Shown: positions 39,459-47,716 of the stretch, one piece after another
Layout: every line of letters begins with the position of its first letter
Numbering within the stretch: position 1 is the first letter of the stretch
Source of the DNA: Streptomyces cavernicola
GTDB lineage: Bacteria; Actinomycetota; Actinomycetes; Streptomycetales; Streptomycetaceae
Length of the DNA stretch: 48,017 nucleotides
Assembly: GCF_029968035.1 (NCBI RefSeq)
Contig: NZ_JASCIQ010000056.1
Coordinates: forward strand, 1 to 48,017
Direction of reading: 5' to 3'
Position numbers and translations under genes: made by a program
Notes under the pieces: model-generated
Databases searched by the model: none
The model's input: only the letters and a program-made list of their open reading frames with translations
Told to the model about the DNA's origin: nothing

Positions 39459-41099
39459 TCAGTCGACGGTGACGACGACGGAGTGCCAGCCCGAAGCGCC
39501 GTCCGGGATGGTGCGGGTGCGCTTCTCGGTCTGGGTCTCGCCCGTGCCGTCGGTGGCACGGACGGTCAGGGTGTGGGAGCCCTTGGCGGCCGTCCACTCG
39601 TACGACCACTGCCGCCAGGTGTCGCGGGTGTCCTCGGCGGCGAGGCGGGCCTCCTTCCAGGGGCCGTCGTCGACCCTGACCTCGACCTTGGTGATGCCGC
39701 GGCGCTGCGCCCAGGCGACCCCGGCGATCATCACGGTGCCGGCCGCCGGGCGGGCGAACGGCTTGGGGGTGTCGATACGGGACTGGGTCTTGACCGGTGC
39801 GCGCTGCGCCCAGTCCCGCTTCACCCAGTACGTGTCGTACGCGTCGAAGGTGGTCAGTTCGATGTCCTGGATCCACTTGCAGGCGGAGACGTAGCCGTAG
39901 AGGCCGGGCACCAGCATGCGTACGGGGAAGCCGTGGACGAACGGCAGGGGATCGCCGTTCATGCCGACGGCGAGCATCGCGTCGCGTCCGTCCATGATGT
40001 CCTCGACGGGGGTGCCGATCGTCATGCCGTCCACGGAGCGCGCCACGAGCTGGTCGGCGGGCCCGCCCTCGGACGGCGGCCGGACGCCGTACTGCCGGAG
40101 CAGGCGGGCGAGGGGGACGCCGATCCAGCGGGCGTTGCCGATGTACGGACCGCCGACCTCGTTGGAGACGCAGTTCAGGGTGATGGTGCGTTCGACGAGC
40201 GGCATCTTCAGCAAGTCGTCGAAGGTCAGGGTCCGTTCGCGGGTGACGCCCTTGCCGTGGATGCGGAGCTTCCAGGTGGTGGCGTCGACTTTGGGTACGA
40301 CGAGGGCGGTGTCGACGCGGTAGAAGTCGTCGTTGGGCGTCAGGTACGGGCTGATGCCTTTGATGCGCAGTGCGGCTCCGGGGGGTGTGGGGGCGGCTTT
40401 GGACGACGGCGCGGGCAGCAGGACGCTCTTGCGCGAGGCGGCCGCGCTGCCCGCCTGCGAACGGTTCAGAGCGCGGCCCGCGAGCCCCGCGCCGGTGGAC
40501 GCGGCGGCTGCGGCGGTCGCGGCGATGACGAACGCGCGACGGTCGAAGCCGGGCCGGTCTGCTTCCTCCCCTGCGGTGGCGGGGGCCGCGGCCGGTCCGA
40601 GGCGGCCGGTCAGCCAGTACAGCAGCAACGCCCCGACCACCGCGCCGACCGTGGACGGCAGGGCGTCGGCCACGCTCGTCGAGTCGGGTCGGCTGGTGGC
40701 GGCCAGCGCGCCGACTGCGCCGAACGCGAGGATGCCGAGCGAGCCGACACGGCGCCATCGGCTCGCGAGAACCCCGAGGAACAGCGCCAGGCCGCAGAGC
40801 ACGACGAGGATGCCGAGTTGCAGCACCAGCTTGTCGCTCTCGCCGAACTGACGGATCGCCCAGTCCTTCACGGGCGTCGGCGTACGGTCGATGGCCGCGC
40901 CGCCGACCGCGATGACCGGCCCCGACTCGGGCCGCACGGCTGCCGATACGAGTTCGGCGACCGCGATGGCCGCGTACCCGGCGAGCAGGCCGCAAAGAGC
41001 GCCGAGTGAGAGTCGTTTCAGGCTCGGCCTGCGTCTGTTGTCGCCGTCCATGTGGTCGTTCATGTCGTCGTCCACGTTGTCGTTCATGTCGTCGTTCAT
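39459..41099 (-). CDS. Membrane-anchored molybdopterin-dependent oxidoreductase (sulfite oxidase/YedY-like)
   Basis: A 546-residue protein. The N-terminus is an odd Met-Asn-Asp repeat (residues 1-20), then four to five membrane helices (about 30-55, 92-112, 120-135, 148-165), an Arg-Arg stretch with a further hydrophobic segment (186-206), and an extracytoplasmic molybdopterin domain (about 265-450) with the Mo-ligand Cys310 in TLNCVSNEVGG and FVHGFPVRMLVPG. A C-terminal Mo-co dimerisation (Ig-like) domain follows (about 455-546). Relatives reduce or oxidise sulfur compounds such as methionine sulfoxide or sulfite; the substrate is not visible. Several in-frame ATGs at the start leave the exact N-terminus uncertain. 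Confidence 0.87.
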   Translation of the reverse strand: MNDDMNDNVDDDMNDHMDGDNRRRPSLKRLSLGALCGLLAGYAAIAVAELVSAAVRPESGPVIAVGGAAIDRTPTPVKDWAIRQFGESDKLVLQLGILVVLCGLALFLGVLASRWRRVGSLGILAFGAVGALAATSRPDSTSVADALPSTVGAVVGALLLYWLTGRLGPAAAPATAGEEADRPGFDRRAFVIAATAAAAASTGAGLAGRALNRSQAGSAAASRKSVLLPAPSSKAAPTPPGAALRIKGISPYLTPNDDFYRVDTALVVPKVDATTWKLRIHGKGVTRERTLTFDDLLKMPLVERTITLNCVSNEVGGPYIGNARWIGVPLARLLRQYGVRPPSEGGPADQLVARSVDGMTIGTPVEDIMDGRDAMLAVGMNGDPLPFVHGFPVRMLVPGLYGYVSACKWIQDIELTTFDAYDTYWVKRDWAQRAPVKTQSRIDTPKPFARPAAGTVMIAGVAWAQRRGITKVEVRVDDGPWKEARLAAEDTRDTWRQWSYEWTAAKGSHTLTVRATDGTGETQTEKRTRTIPDGASGWHSVVVTVD

Positions 41100-41181
41100 G
41101 TGGTGAATCCGTTCTCGCGCCGGTTCCGGCTTGGCGGTTGGCCCGGACGGGTGGCGGCGGAAGTTTTTTGAGAAGGGGCCA

Positions 41182-41210
41182 ATCCGCCTCCGTACTCGCC
41201 TCGGATTACC
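41182..41210 (+). promoter_or_regulatory. SigK-like ECF promoter of the fasciclin lipoprotein gene
   Basis: ATCCGCC (41182-41188), 13 bases, CGGATTACC (41202-41210), ending 49 bases before the ATG. Preceded by CCA as in the copy at 42098. Confidence 0.8.
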
Positions 41211-41259
41211 GGCGATGAGAGCGCAGGGCTCTTACGCATCCGATCGATGAGGGATTGCC

Positions 41260-41913
41260 ATGCAGAATCGTGTCCGTCGTGCCGCCGTCGCTGTCGCCGC
41301 TGCTGCCATGCTGCCGCTCGCCCTGGCCGCCTGCTCCGACAGCGGTTCCCAGGACAAGGCGTCCGACAGCGCCTCGGCCCCCGCGTCGAAGGACAAGGAG
41401 AAGGAGCCCCAGGCCCCCACTGACGACGCCGAGGGCATGGACGGGCCGTTCGGTCCGGCGTGTGCGTCGGTGCCGAAGGACGGCGCGGGCTCGTTCGACG
41501 GGATGGCGAAGGACCCGGTGGCCACCGCCGCGTCCAACAACCCGGCCCTGTCGACGCTGGTCACCGCTGTGAAGAAGGCCGGCCTGGTCGACACCCTGAA
41601 CAACGCGAAGGACATCACGGTCTTCGCCCCGACCAACGACGCCTTCGCGAAGATCCCGAAGGCGGACCTGGACAAGGTCCTCAACGACAAGGCGCAGCTC
41701 ACCAAGATCCTCACCCATCACGTGGTCGGTCAGAAGCTCGCCCCGAAGGACCTGGAGAACGGGACGTTCGAGACCCTGGCGAAGACCGAGGTGACCACCA
41801 CCGGCTCCGGTGAGTCCTTCAAGGTCGCCGACTCGGCCAACGTCGTCTGCGGCAACGTCAAGACCGCCAATGCCAACGTCTACATCATCGACTCGGTCCT
41901 GATGCCGAAGTGA
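41260..41913 (+). CDS. Fasciclin-domain lipoprotein, MPT83-like
   Basis: A 217-residue lipoprotein with signal peptide and lipobox LALAAC (modified Cys25), a Ser/Asp/Lys-rich linker of about 33 residues and one fasciclin domain (about 59-217). The domain is the same as in the secreted protein at 38688-39263, and the pair mirrors M. tuberculosis MPT83 (lipoprotein) and MPT70 (secreted). Residues 59-157 match that protein at 98 of 99 positions. The promoter carries the same SigK-like motif. Anchored outside the membrane, it may mediate surface contacts; the biochemical role is not known. Confidence 0.92.
   Translation: MQNRVRRAAVAVAAAAMLPLALAACSDSGSQDKASDSASAPASKDKEKEPQAPTDDAEGMDGPFGPACASVPKDGAGSFDGMAKDPVATAASNNPALSTLVTAVKKAGLVDTLNNAKDITVFAPTNDAFAKIPKADLDKVLNDKAQLTKILTHHVVGQKLAPKDLENGTFETLAKTEVTTTGSGESFKVADSANVVCGNVKTANANVYIIDSVLMPK
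41434..41730 (+). repeat. 297-bp repeat shared with the first fasciclin gene, right inverted copy
   Basis: Partner of 38874-39170 in opposite orientation, about 2.26 kb apart. High identity at synonymous positions points to a recent duplication or ongoing gene conversion. Confidence 0.75.
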
Positions 41914-41990
41914 CGTACGAGAACTGACGCCTGAGAGCCCACGGGGAGTCCGGCCGCCTGCTGCCGGCCGCCGGGCTGCGTGAGGGAGGT

Positions 41991-42024
41991 GTGCGGCCGC
42001 GGGAGTGGGTCCCCGCGGCCGCAC
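41991..42024 (+). terminator. Terminator after the fasciclin lipoprotein gene
   Basis: GTGCGGCCGCGGG (41991-42003) and CCCGCGGCCGCAC (42012-42024) form a perfect 13-bp stem with an 8-base loop. Confidence 0.8.
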
Positions 42025-42097
42025 AGTCCTGTCGGCAGGCCATGGCCTTCCGTCGAGCCGTACGGCTGGTTCACCGGAAAAGCTGCGCACTCTTCCA

Positions 42098-42126
42098 ATC
42101 CGCCACCGCGCCGCCTCCGGATTACC
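42098..42126 (+). promoter_or_regulatory. SigK-like ECF promoter of the lipid-modification operon
   Basis: ATCCGCC (42098-42104), 13 bases, CGGATTACC (42118-42126), 36 bases before the ATG at 42163. Third member of the motif set. Confidence 0.8.
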
Positions 42127-42162
42127 TGTGAGACCGCACCCGCGGGCCGGAGAGGAACGACG

Positions 42163-43485
42163 ATGTCCATGGGGTCAGCGATTACGTCGGGCGAGGCCGA
42201 GAGGTTCCCGGCTCCCCAAGGCCGGGGCCGGCCGCGTACGGCGGTGATAGGCAGCGGTGTGGCCGGTCTCACCGCCGCGTACATTCTCGCCCGCGCGCAT
42301 CACGTCACGCTGTACGAGGCCGACGACCGGCTCGGCGGGCACGCCCACACCCACGACCTGACCTCGCCCGACGGCTCGGCGCACCGCGTGGACTCCGGGT
42401 TCATCGTCCACAACCGCCGCACCTACCCGAACCTGCTGCGGCTGTTCGCCGAACTCGGAGTCACCACACAGGAGTCGGAGATGAGCCTGTCGGTGCGGTG
42501 CGAGGGCTGCGGCCTGGAGTACGCCGGTGCGCGCGGCCCGGCCGGGTTGTTCGCCCGGCCCCGAAACGCCCTGAGCGCACGGCATCTGCGGCTGCTCGCC
42601 CAGGTGCCCGCCTTCCACCGGGCCGCGCGCCGAGTGCTCGCGCGGGACGCCGAAGCGTCGCTCACCCTCGGCGAGTTCCTGGACCGCGAGAGATTCTCCC
42701 CGTACTTCCGTACGCATTTCATGACGCCGCTGGTGTCGGCCGTCTGGTCTTGCGATGCCGCCACCGCCCTGCGCTACCCGGCCGCGTATCTGTTCCGTTT
42801 CCTGCGCCACCACGGACTGCTCTCCGTCGGCGGATCGCCGACCTGGCGCACCGTCAGCGGCGGCTCGCGCACGTACGTCGAGCGGGTGGCCCGCGCCCTG
42901 CACGAGGTGTGCCTCGCGACTCCGGTCCGTGCCGTTCAGCGGCACCCGGACGGCGTCCGTGTCACCGCTGCCGACGGTGTCGTGCGGTCGTACGACTCGG
43001 TGGTCGTCGCCACCCACCCGTACCAGGCGCTCCGGCTCCTCGCCGACGCCACCGCGCAGGAGAAGGAAGTCCTCGGCGCGTTCCGGTACTCCCGCAACAC
43101 CACGCTCCTGCACACCGACACCAGCCTGCTGCCGCGCGCCCGGGGCGCCCGCGCCTCCTGGAACTACCTGATGCCGTCCTGCACGGCGGGCTCCGACCGG
43201 GTCCGGGTCAGCTACGACATGAACCGGCTCCAACGCCTGGACGCACCCGAGACGTACGTGGTCACGCTCGGCGGCGAGGACCGTGTCGACCTGGACCTGG
43301 TCCGGGCCCGCATGGTGTACGAACACCCGGTCTACACCCCGGAGTCGGTGGCCGCCCAGCAGCGGCTGCCCGAACTCGGCACCCCCGTCACGGCGTTCGC
43401 CGGGGCGTACCACGGCTGGGGGTTCCACGAGGACGGCTGCCGCTCCGGCGTCGCGGCCGCCGCGGCGCTCGGAGTGCGCTGGTGA
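42163..43485 (+). CDS. FAD/NAD(P)-dependent amine-oxidase-like oxidoreductase (Rv0449c-like)
   Basis: A 440-residue flavoprotein. The Rossmann loop GSGVAG (30-35), Glu52 at the end of the second strand and the GG-doublet RLGGH (56-60) bind FAD; VDSGFIVHNRRTYPNL and the C-terminal GAYHGWGFHEDGCRSG are typical of the NAD/FAD-binding protein found with DUF1365 and cyclopropane synthase genes. GAGAGGA precedes the ATG. First gene of a five-gene operon with overlapping stops and starts throughout. Corresponds in order to Rv0449c of the M. tuberculosis sigK locus. Likely acts on modified fatty acyl chains of phospholipids; reaction unknown. Confidence 0.88.
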   Translation: MSMGSAITSGEAERFPAPQGRGRPRTAVIGSGVAGLTAAYILARAHHVTLYEADDRLGGHAHTHDLTSPDGSAHRVDSGFIVHNRRTYPNLLRLFAELGVTTQESEMSLSVRCEGCGLEYAGARGPAGLFARPRNALSARHLRLLAQVPAFHRAARRVLARDAEASLTLGEFLDRERFSPYFRTHFMTPLVSAVWSCDAATALRYPAAYLFRFLRHHGLLSVGGSPTWRTVSGGSRTYVERVARALHEVCLATPVRAVQRHPDGVRVTAADGVVRSYDSVVVATHPYQALRLLADATAQEKEVLGAFRYSRNTTLLHTDTSLLPRARGARASWNYLMPSCTAGSDRVRVSYDMNRLQRLDAPETYVVTLGGEDRVDLDLVRARMVYEHPVYTPESVAAQQRLPELGTPVTAFAGAYHGWGFHEDGCRSGVAAAAALGVRW

Positions 43486-44252
43486 CCACCGACCCGGCCC
43501 CGGCCCTGTACAGCGTGGCGATCGCGCACGTCCGTACCGCCCCGTGGCGGTACGCGCTGCGCCACCGCTCCTACATGTGGCTGATCGACCCCGACCGCCC
43601 GCCCGAACTGCCCGCATCCCTGCGGCCGTTGGCGCGTTTCGACGCCCGCGACCACTTCGACGGCGACCGTCCGACGATCCGCGCCGGACTCGACGCGTTC
43701 CTGGCCGGGCACGGCGTGGACCTGGACGGCGGCCAGGTCCTGATGCTCACCCATGCCCGCGTCCTCGGGTACGTGTTCAACCCGCTGACGGTCTACTGGT
43801 GCCACGGCCCCGACGGCACCCCGCGCTACGTCGTCGCCGAGGTGCACAACACGTACGGCGGCCGCCACTGCTACCTGCTGCGCCCTGACGCCGAGGGCCG
43901 GGCGGTGACCGGCAAGGCGTTCTATGTATCGCCGTTCTTCCCCGTCGACGGCCGCTACCGCATGCGGCTGCCCGCACCCGGCGACCGACTCGACTTGACC
44001 GCGCACCTGGAGCGCGACGGCGGCAGGCCCTTCACCGCAACCGTCCGGGGCCTTCGCCGCGAAGTACGTACGAGCACCCTGCTGCGGCTCGCCCTGCGCC
44101 ACCCGTGGTCCACGCTCGCCGTGTCCGCCGCGATCCGGTGGCACGGCATCCGCCTCTACCTGCGGGGACTGCCCGTACAGCCGCGACCCGAACCAGCTGT
44201 GCCAACCGAACCACTCGTACCCGAACCGAGGACCCCGGAGAACGCTTCATGA
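43482..44252 (+). CDS. DUF1365 family protein (Rv0448c-like)
   Basis: A 256-residue protein of unknown function that nearly always accompanies the FAD oxidoreductase and cyclopropane-synthase genes. Landmarks are ALYSVAIAHVRTAPWRYALRHRSYMWLIDPD near the start (landmark HRSYMWLID), VLGYVFNPLTVYWCH, EVHNTYGGRHCY and KAFYVSPFFPVDGRYRM. GTG overlaps the previous stop (GTGA). The region of Rhodobacter that holds homologues is part of the singlet-oxygen response, so a link to lipid oxidation stress is reasonable. No catalytic motif can be named. Confidence 0.9.
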   Translation: MTTDPAPALYSVAIAHVRTAPWRYALRHRSYMWLIDPDRPPELPASLRPLARFDARDHFDGDRPTIRAGLDAFLAGHGVDLDGGQVLMLTHARVLGYVFNPLTVYWCHGPDGTPRYVVAEVHNTYGGRHCYLLRPDAEGRAVTGKAFYVSPFFPVDGRYRMRLPAPGDRLDLTAHLERDGGRPFTATVRGLRREVRTSTLLRLALRHPWSTLAVSAAIRWHGIRLYLRGLPVQPRPEPAVPTEPLVPEPRTPENAS

Positions 44253-45562
44253 CGACAGCCGAGCCCCGCACCGCCGAGCCGCCCGCCGCCTCCGCCGGGG
44301 GTGGGACAGCGGTCGGCCCCGCCGGTCGTCCCAGTGGACCGGACCCGATCCGCTGGCCCGACATAGCCGCCCCCGCTCCCCGCCACGGCCCCCGTACCGT
44401 CATCGCCGCCGCCGTGGTCCGACGAGCCCTGAAACAGCTGCCGTTGCGGGTGCGGTTCGCCGATGGCACCGAACTCGGCAAGGGCGGGCCGGTGATCGAC
44501 GTCCACGACCCGGGGGCCTTCCACGGCCGGATCGGCGCGCAGGGCCTGATCGGGTTCGGCGAGTCCTACATGGCGGGCGAGTGGGACGCCCCCGATCTGG
44601 TCGCCGCCCTCACCGTGCTCGCCGCGCACGCCGCCGAGCTGGTCCCCGCGCCCCTGCAACGATTGCGCGCGCTGTGGGCGCCGCGCCGACCGCGCGCGCA
44701 GCTCAACACCCCTGGCGGCTCCCGGGACAACATCAGCCACCACTACGACCTGTCCAACGACCTGTTCGCGCTGTTCCTCGACGAGACCCTCAGCTATTCC
44801 TCGGGCGTCTTCCGTTCCCTTCCCGCACGGTGGGACCTGCTCGCCGACGCCCAGCACCGCAAGATCGACCGGCTGCTCGACCTGGCCGACGTGCGCGAGG
44901 GCAGCCGAGTCCTGGAGATCGGCACCGGCTGGGGCGAGTTGGCGATCCGCGCGGCCGCCCGCGGCGCCCACGTCACCTCGCTCACCCTCTCCGCCGAACA
45001 GCGCGACCTCGCCCGCACACGGATAGCGGCGGCCGGGCTTGCCGATCGCGTCTCTGTCGAGCTGTGCGACTACCGCGAGGCACGCGGCACGTACGACGCC
45101 GTCGTGAGCGTCGAGATGATCGAGGCCGTCGGCGCCGAGTTCTGGCCGGTCTACTTCCGCACCCTCGACGCGCGCCTCGCCCCAGGCGGGCGGGCCGCCC
45201 TGCAGGCCATCACCATGCCGCACGACCGGATGCTCGCCTCCCGCTCCACGCACACCTGGATCGGCAAGTACATCTTCCCCGGCGGGCTGCTGCCCTCGAC
45301 GCGGGCCGTCGCCGAGACCATGCGCGATCACACCGGGCTCACCGTCGACCGCCGCGAGCCCTACGGCCCGCACTACGCCGAGACGCTCAGGCTCTGGCGC
45401 GAACGGTTCACCGAGCGGGCATGGGAGGTCGAGGCGCTGGGCTTCGACGCGACGTTCCGCCGCATGTGGAACTTCTACCTCGCCTACTCTGAGGCCGGGT
45501 TCCGCTCCGGCTACCTCGACGTCCAGCAGTACCTGCTCACCAAGGAGGCCGCCGCCCGATGA
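44249..45562 (+). CDS. Cyclopropane-fatty-acid-synthase-like methyltransferase, copy 1 (UfaA1-like)
   Basis: A 437-residue SAM-dependent methyltransferase. An N-terminal lipid-binding region (about 50-130, IGFGESYMAGEWDAPDLV) precedes the catalytic domain, with ISHHYDLSNDLF (162-173), SAM loop VLEIGTGWGE (221-230), SVEMIEAVG and YIFPGG of the CFA synthase family. It methylates double bonds of phospholipid acyl chains. A Pro/Ala-rich N-terminal tail of about 45 residues is extra. ATGA overlaps on both sides. Its position equals ufaA1 (Rv0447c) in M. tuberculosis. The product could be cyclopropane or a methyl branch. Confidence 0.92.
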   Translation: MTTAEPRTAEPPAASAGGGTAVGPAGRPSGPDPIRWPDIAAPAPRHGPRTVIAAAVVRRALKQLPLRVRFADGTELGKGGPVIDVHDPGAFHGRIGAQGLIGFGESYMAGEWDAPDLVAALTVLAAHAAELVPAPLQRLRALWAPRRPRAQLNTPGGSRDNISHHYDLSNDLFALFLDETLSYSSGVFRSLPARWDLLADAQHRKIDRLLDLADVREGSRVLEIGTGWGELAIRAAARGAHVTSLTLSAEQRDLARTRIAAAGLADRVSVELCDYREARGTYDAVVSVEMIEAVGAEFWPVYFRTLDARLAPGGRAALQAITMPHDRMLASRSTHTWIGKYIFPGGLLPSTRAVAETMRDHTGLTVDRREPYGPHYAETLRLWRERFTERAWEVEALGFDATFRRMWNFYLAYSEAGFRSGYLDVQQYLLTKEAAAR

Positions 45563-46869
45563 CCACCACCCGTCCCGCCCGGACCGCGGCGGCCCACCGC
45601 CTCGCGGCACTCGCCGCATCCGCGCTCGGCGGCCCACTGCCCGTACGGCTGCGCGCCTGGGACGGCAGCGAGACCGGCCCCGCCGACGGCCCCGTGGTGG
45701 TCGTACGCTCCCGGCGCGCCCTGTGCCGACTCCTGTGGCAGCCGGGCGAGTTGGGGCTCGCGCAGGCCTACGTCACCGGGGAGCTGGACGTCGAGGGCGA
45801 CCTGGCCGAGGGGCTGCGCGCCATCTGGGCAGCCGCCCGGGAGCAACAGCTGGGCGCACCCCGGCTCTCCCTCGCCGACCGGCTCCGCGCCGCCGGCGCC
45901 GCCGCCCGACTCGGCGTCGCGGGCCCGCCGCCGGCCCCGCCCGCCTCCCAGGCCCGGCTGCGCGGCGCCCTGCACTCCAAAGCCCGCGACCGCGCCGCCA
46001 TCAGCCACCACTACGACCTGTCCAACGCCTTCTACCGGCTGCTCCTCGACGAGACCATGGCCTACTCGTGCGGCTACTGGGTCGGCGAGGAACCGGAGTT
46101 CGGCCCCGCGGACGCCCAGCGCGCCAAGCTGGAGCTGATCTGCCGCAAGCTCAACCTCATGCCCGGCGCCCGGCTGCTCGACATCGGCTGCGGCTGGGGT
46201 TCCCTCACCCTGCACGCCGCCGAACGCCACAAGGCCCACGTCACCGCCGTGACCCTCGCCAGGGAACAGGCCACGCACGTACGCGAGCAGGTGCGCGCCC
46301 GCGGCCTCGGCGACCGGGTCGAGGTGTTCTGCCAGGACTACCGCGACATCGCGGGCGGTGGGTACGACGCGGTCGCCACCGTGGAGATGGGCGAATATGT
46401 CGGCGACGCCGAGTACCCCGGCTTCGCCGCCACGCTGCACCGGATGCTCCGCCCGCAGGGGCGCGTCCTCGTCCAGCAGATGTCCCGGGGCGCGACGGCC
46501 CCCGGAGGTGGCGCGTTCATCGAGGCGTACATCGCCCCGGACATGCATATGCGCCCCCTCGGCGAGACCGTCTCATTCCTGGAGACGGCGGGCCTTGAGG
46601 TCCGCTCGACGGAATCCATGCGGGAGCACTACGTCCGCACGATCGAGGCCTGGCACCACACCCTTGAAGAGCGCTGGGACGACGTCGTGGGCCTTGTCGG
46701 AGTGGAGACGGCGCGGGTCTGGCGGCTGTATCTGGTCGGCGGGGCGCTCGCCTTCGAGGAGCGGCGGATGGGCGTGGACCAGGTCCTCGCCGAGCGCCCG
46801 GCCACCGACGGGCAGGACAGCCGCCCGCCGACTCCCTGGAACTGGTACACGGGATTGGACCGGCTGTGA
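45559..46869 (+). CDS. Cyclopropane-fatty-acid-synthase-like methyltransferase, copy 2
   Basis: A 436-residue homologue of the previous gene but clearly diverged: ISHHYDLSNAFYRLLLD (148-164), LLDIGCGWGS (206-215), and EMGEYVG where copy 1 has EMIEAVG. The segment YIAPDMHMRPL replaces YIFPGGLLPST, and WNWYTGLDRL ends the protein. The usual order of an N-terminal accessory domain, a Pro-rich linker (about 121-132) and the methyltransferase is kept. M. tuberculosis has only one such gene at this place, so the second copy may make a different modified lipid or form a heteromer. Coupled by ATGA overlap with copy 1 and by GTGA with the next gene. Confidence 0.9.
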   Translation: MTTTRPARTAAAHRLAALAASALGGPLPVRLRAWDGSETGPADGPVVVVRSRRALCRLLWQPGELGLAQAYVTGELDVEGDLAEGLRAIWAAAREQQLGAPRLSLADRLRAAGAAARLGVAGPPPAPPASQARLRGALHSKARDRAAISHHYDLSNAFYRLLLDETMAYSCGYWVGEEPEFGPADAQRAKLELICRKLNLMPGARLLDIGCGWGSLTLHAAERHKAHVTAVTLAREQATHVREQVRARGLGDRVEVFCQDYRDIAGGGYDAVATVEMGEYVGDAEYPGFAATLHRMLRPQGRVLVQQMSRGATAPGGGAFIEAYIAPDMHMRPLGETVSFLETAGLEVRSTESMREHYVRTIEAWHHTLEERWDDVVGLVGVETARVWRLYLVGGALAFEERRMGVDQVLAERPATDGQDSRPPTPWNWYTGLDRL

Positions 46870-47669
46870 ACGGATTCCTCTGGGGTGACTTCGCGGCCGG
46901 CCTGCCCTGGTCCGCCCTCGCCGCGCTCGCCGTCATGCTCGTCACCTTCGGTGTCGCCGTGCGCAAGGGCATGCACCGGATCGTCGACATCGCCTGGGGC
47001 CTCGGCTTCACCGCCGTCGCCCTGGTGAGCCTCATCGCCTCGGCCGGCGCGGGCGGCGACCCGGTCCGGCGCACCCTCGTCACCGTGCTGACGGCCGTAT
47101 GGGGTCTTCGGCTGGCCGCGCACATCGCCCGCCGCGGCCGGGGCCACGGGGAGGACCCGCGCTACGCCCGCATGCTGGCCAAGGCCTCCGGCGACCCGCA
47201 CCTGTATGCGCTGCGCATGGTCTACCTGCTGCAGGGCGCGCTGGTCTGGCTGGTGTCCCTGCCGGTCCAGGCCGCCCACTATGTACCGGAACCGATGGGC
47301 CCGCTCGCCTGGGCGGGCGTCGCGCTGTGGGCGGTGGGGCTGTTCTTCGAGGCGGTCGGCGACGCGCAGCTGGCCCGGTTCAAGGCCGACCCGGCGAACC
47401 GGGGCCGGATCATGGACCGGGGCCTGTGGCGCTACACCCGCCACCCGAACTACTTCGGCGACTTCCTTGTGTGGTGGGGCCTCTTCCTGTTCGCGGTCGG
47501 CCCGCTCGCCGTCGCCGCCACCGTCGTCGTCGCGCCGCTCGTCATGTCCCTGCTCCTGACCCGGGGCAGCGGACAGCGCCTCCTCGAACAGCACATGTCC
47601 AGCCGTCCGGGATACGACGACTATGTGGCCCGCACGAGCGGCTTCTTCCCACGACCGCCCCGCAATTGA
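46866..47669 (+). CDS. DUF1295-family membrane protein (Rv0446c-like)
   Basis: A 267-residue integral membrane protein with about six helices and the steroid-reductase/ICMT-like C-terminal motif DRGLWRYTRHPNYFGDFLVWWG (landmarks RYTRHPNYFGD). In this superfamily the RHPNY region binds NADPH or SAM. ADPANRGRIMDRG and LLEQHMSSRPGYDDYVARTS are further family signs. GTG start overlaps the preceding stop. It corresponds to Rv0446c in the M. tuberculosis sigK locus and probably reduces or modifies the lipid made by the methyltransferases. Confidence 0.9.
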   Translation: MNGFLWGDFAAGLPWSALAALAVMLVTFGVAVRKGMHRIVDIAWGLGFTAVALVSLIASAGAGGDPVRRTLVTVLTAVWGLRLAAHIARRGRGHGEDPRYARMLAKASGDPHLYALRMVYLLQGALVWLVSLPVQAAHYVPEPMGPLAWAGVALWAVGLFFEAVGDAQLARFKADPANRGRIMDRGLWRYTRHPNYFGDFLVWWGLFLFAVGPLAVAATVVVAPLVMSLLLTRGSGQRLLEQHMSSRPGYDDYVARTSGFFPRPPRN

Positions 47670-47673
47670 GCCT

Positions 47674-47709
47674 GCCGCCCGGCCACCGACACGTCGGTGG
47701 CCGGGCGGC
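47674..47709. terminator. Bidirectional terminator between the lipid operon and the anti-sigma gene
   Basis: GCCGCCCGGCCACCGAC (47674-47690) and GTCGGTGGCCGGGCGGC (47693-47709) form a perfect 17-bp stem with two bases between the arms, just after the DUF1295 stop and just before the convergent anti-sigma stop. Confidence 0.85.
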
Positions 47710-47716
47710 GTACGCC

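Noticed and set aside
38872..40995. A 707-codon minus-strand frame covering the molybdoenzyme and fasciclin genes
   Set aside because: Arg-rich out-of-frame translation of the molybdoenzyme and fasciclin genes; it has no domain of its own.
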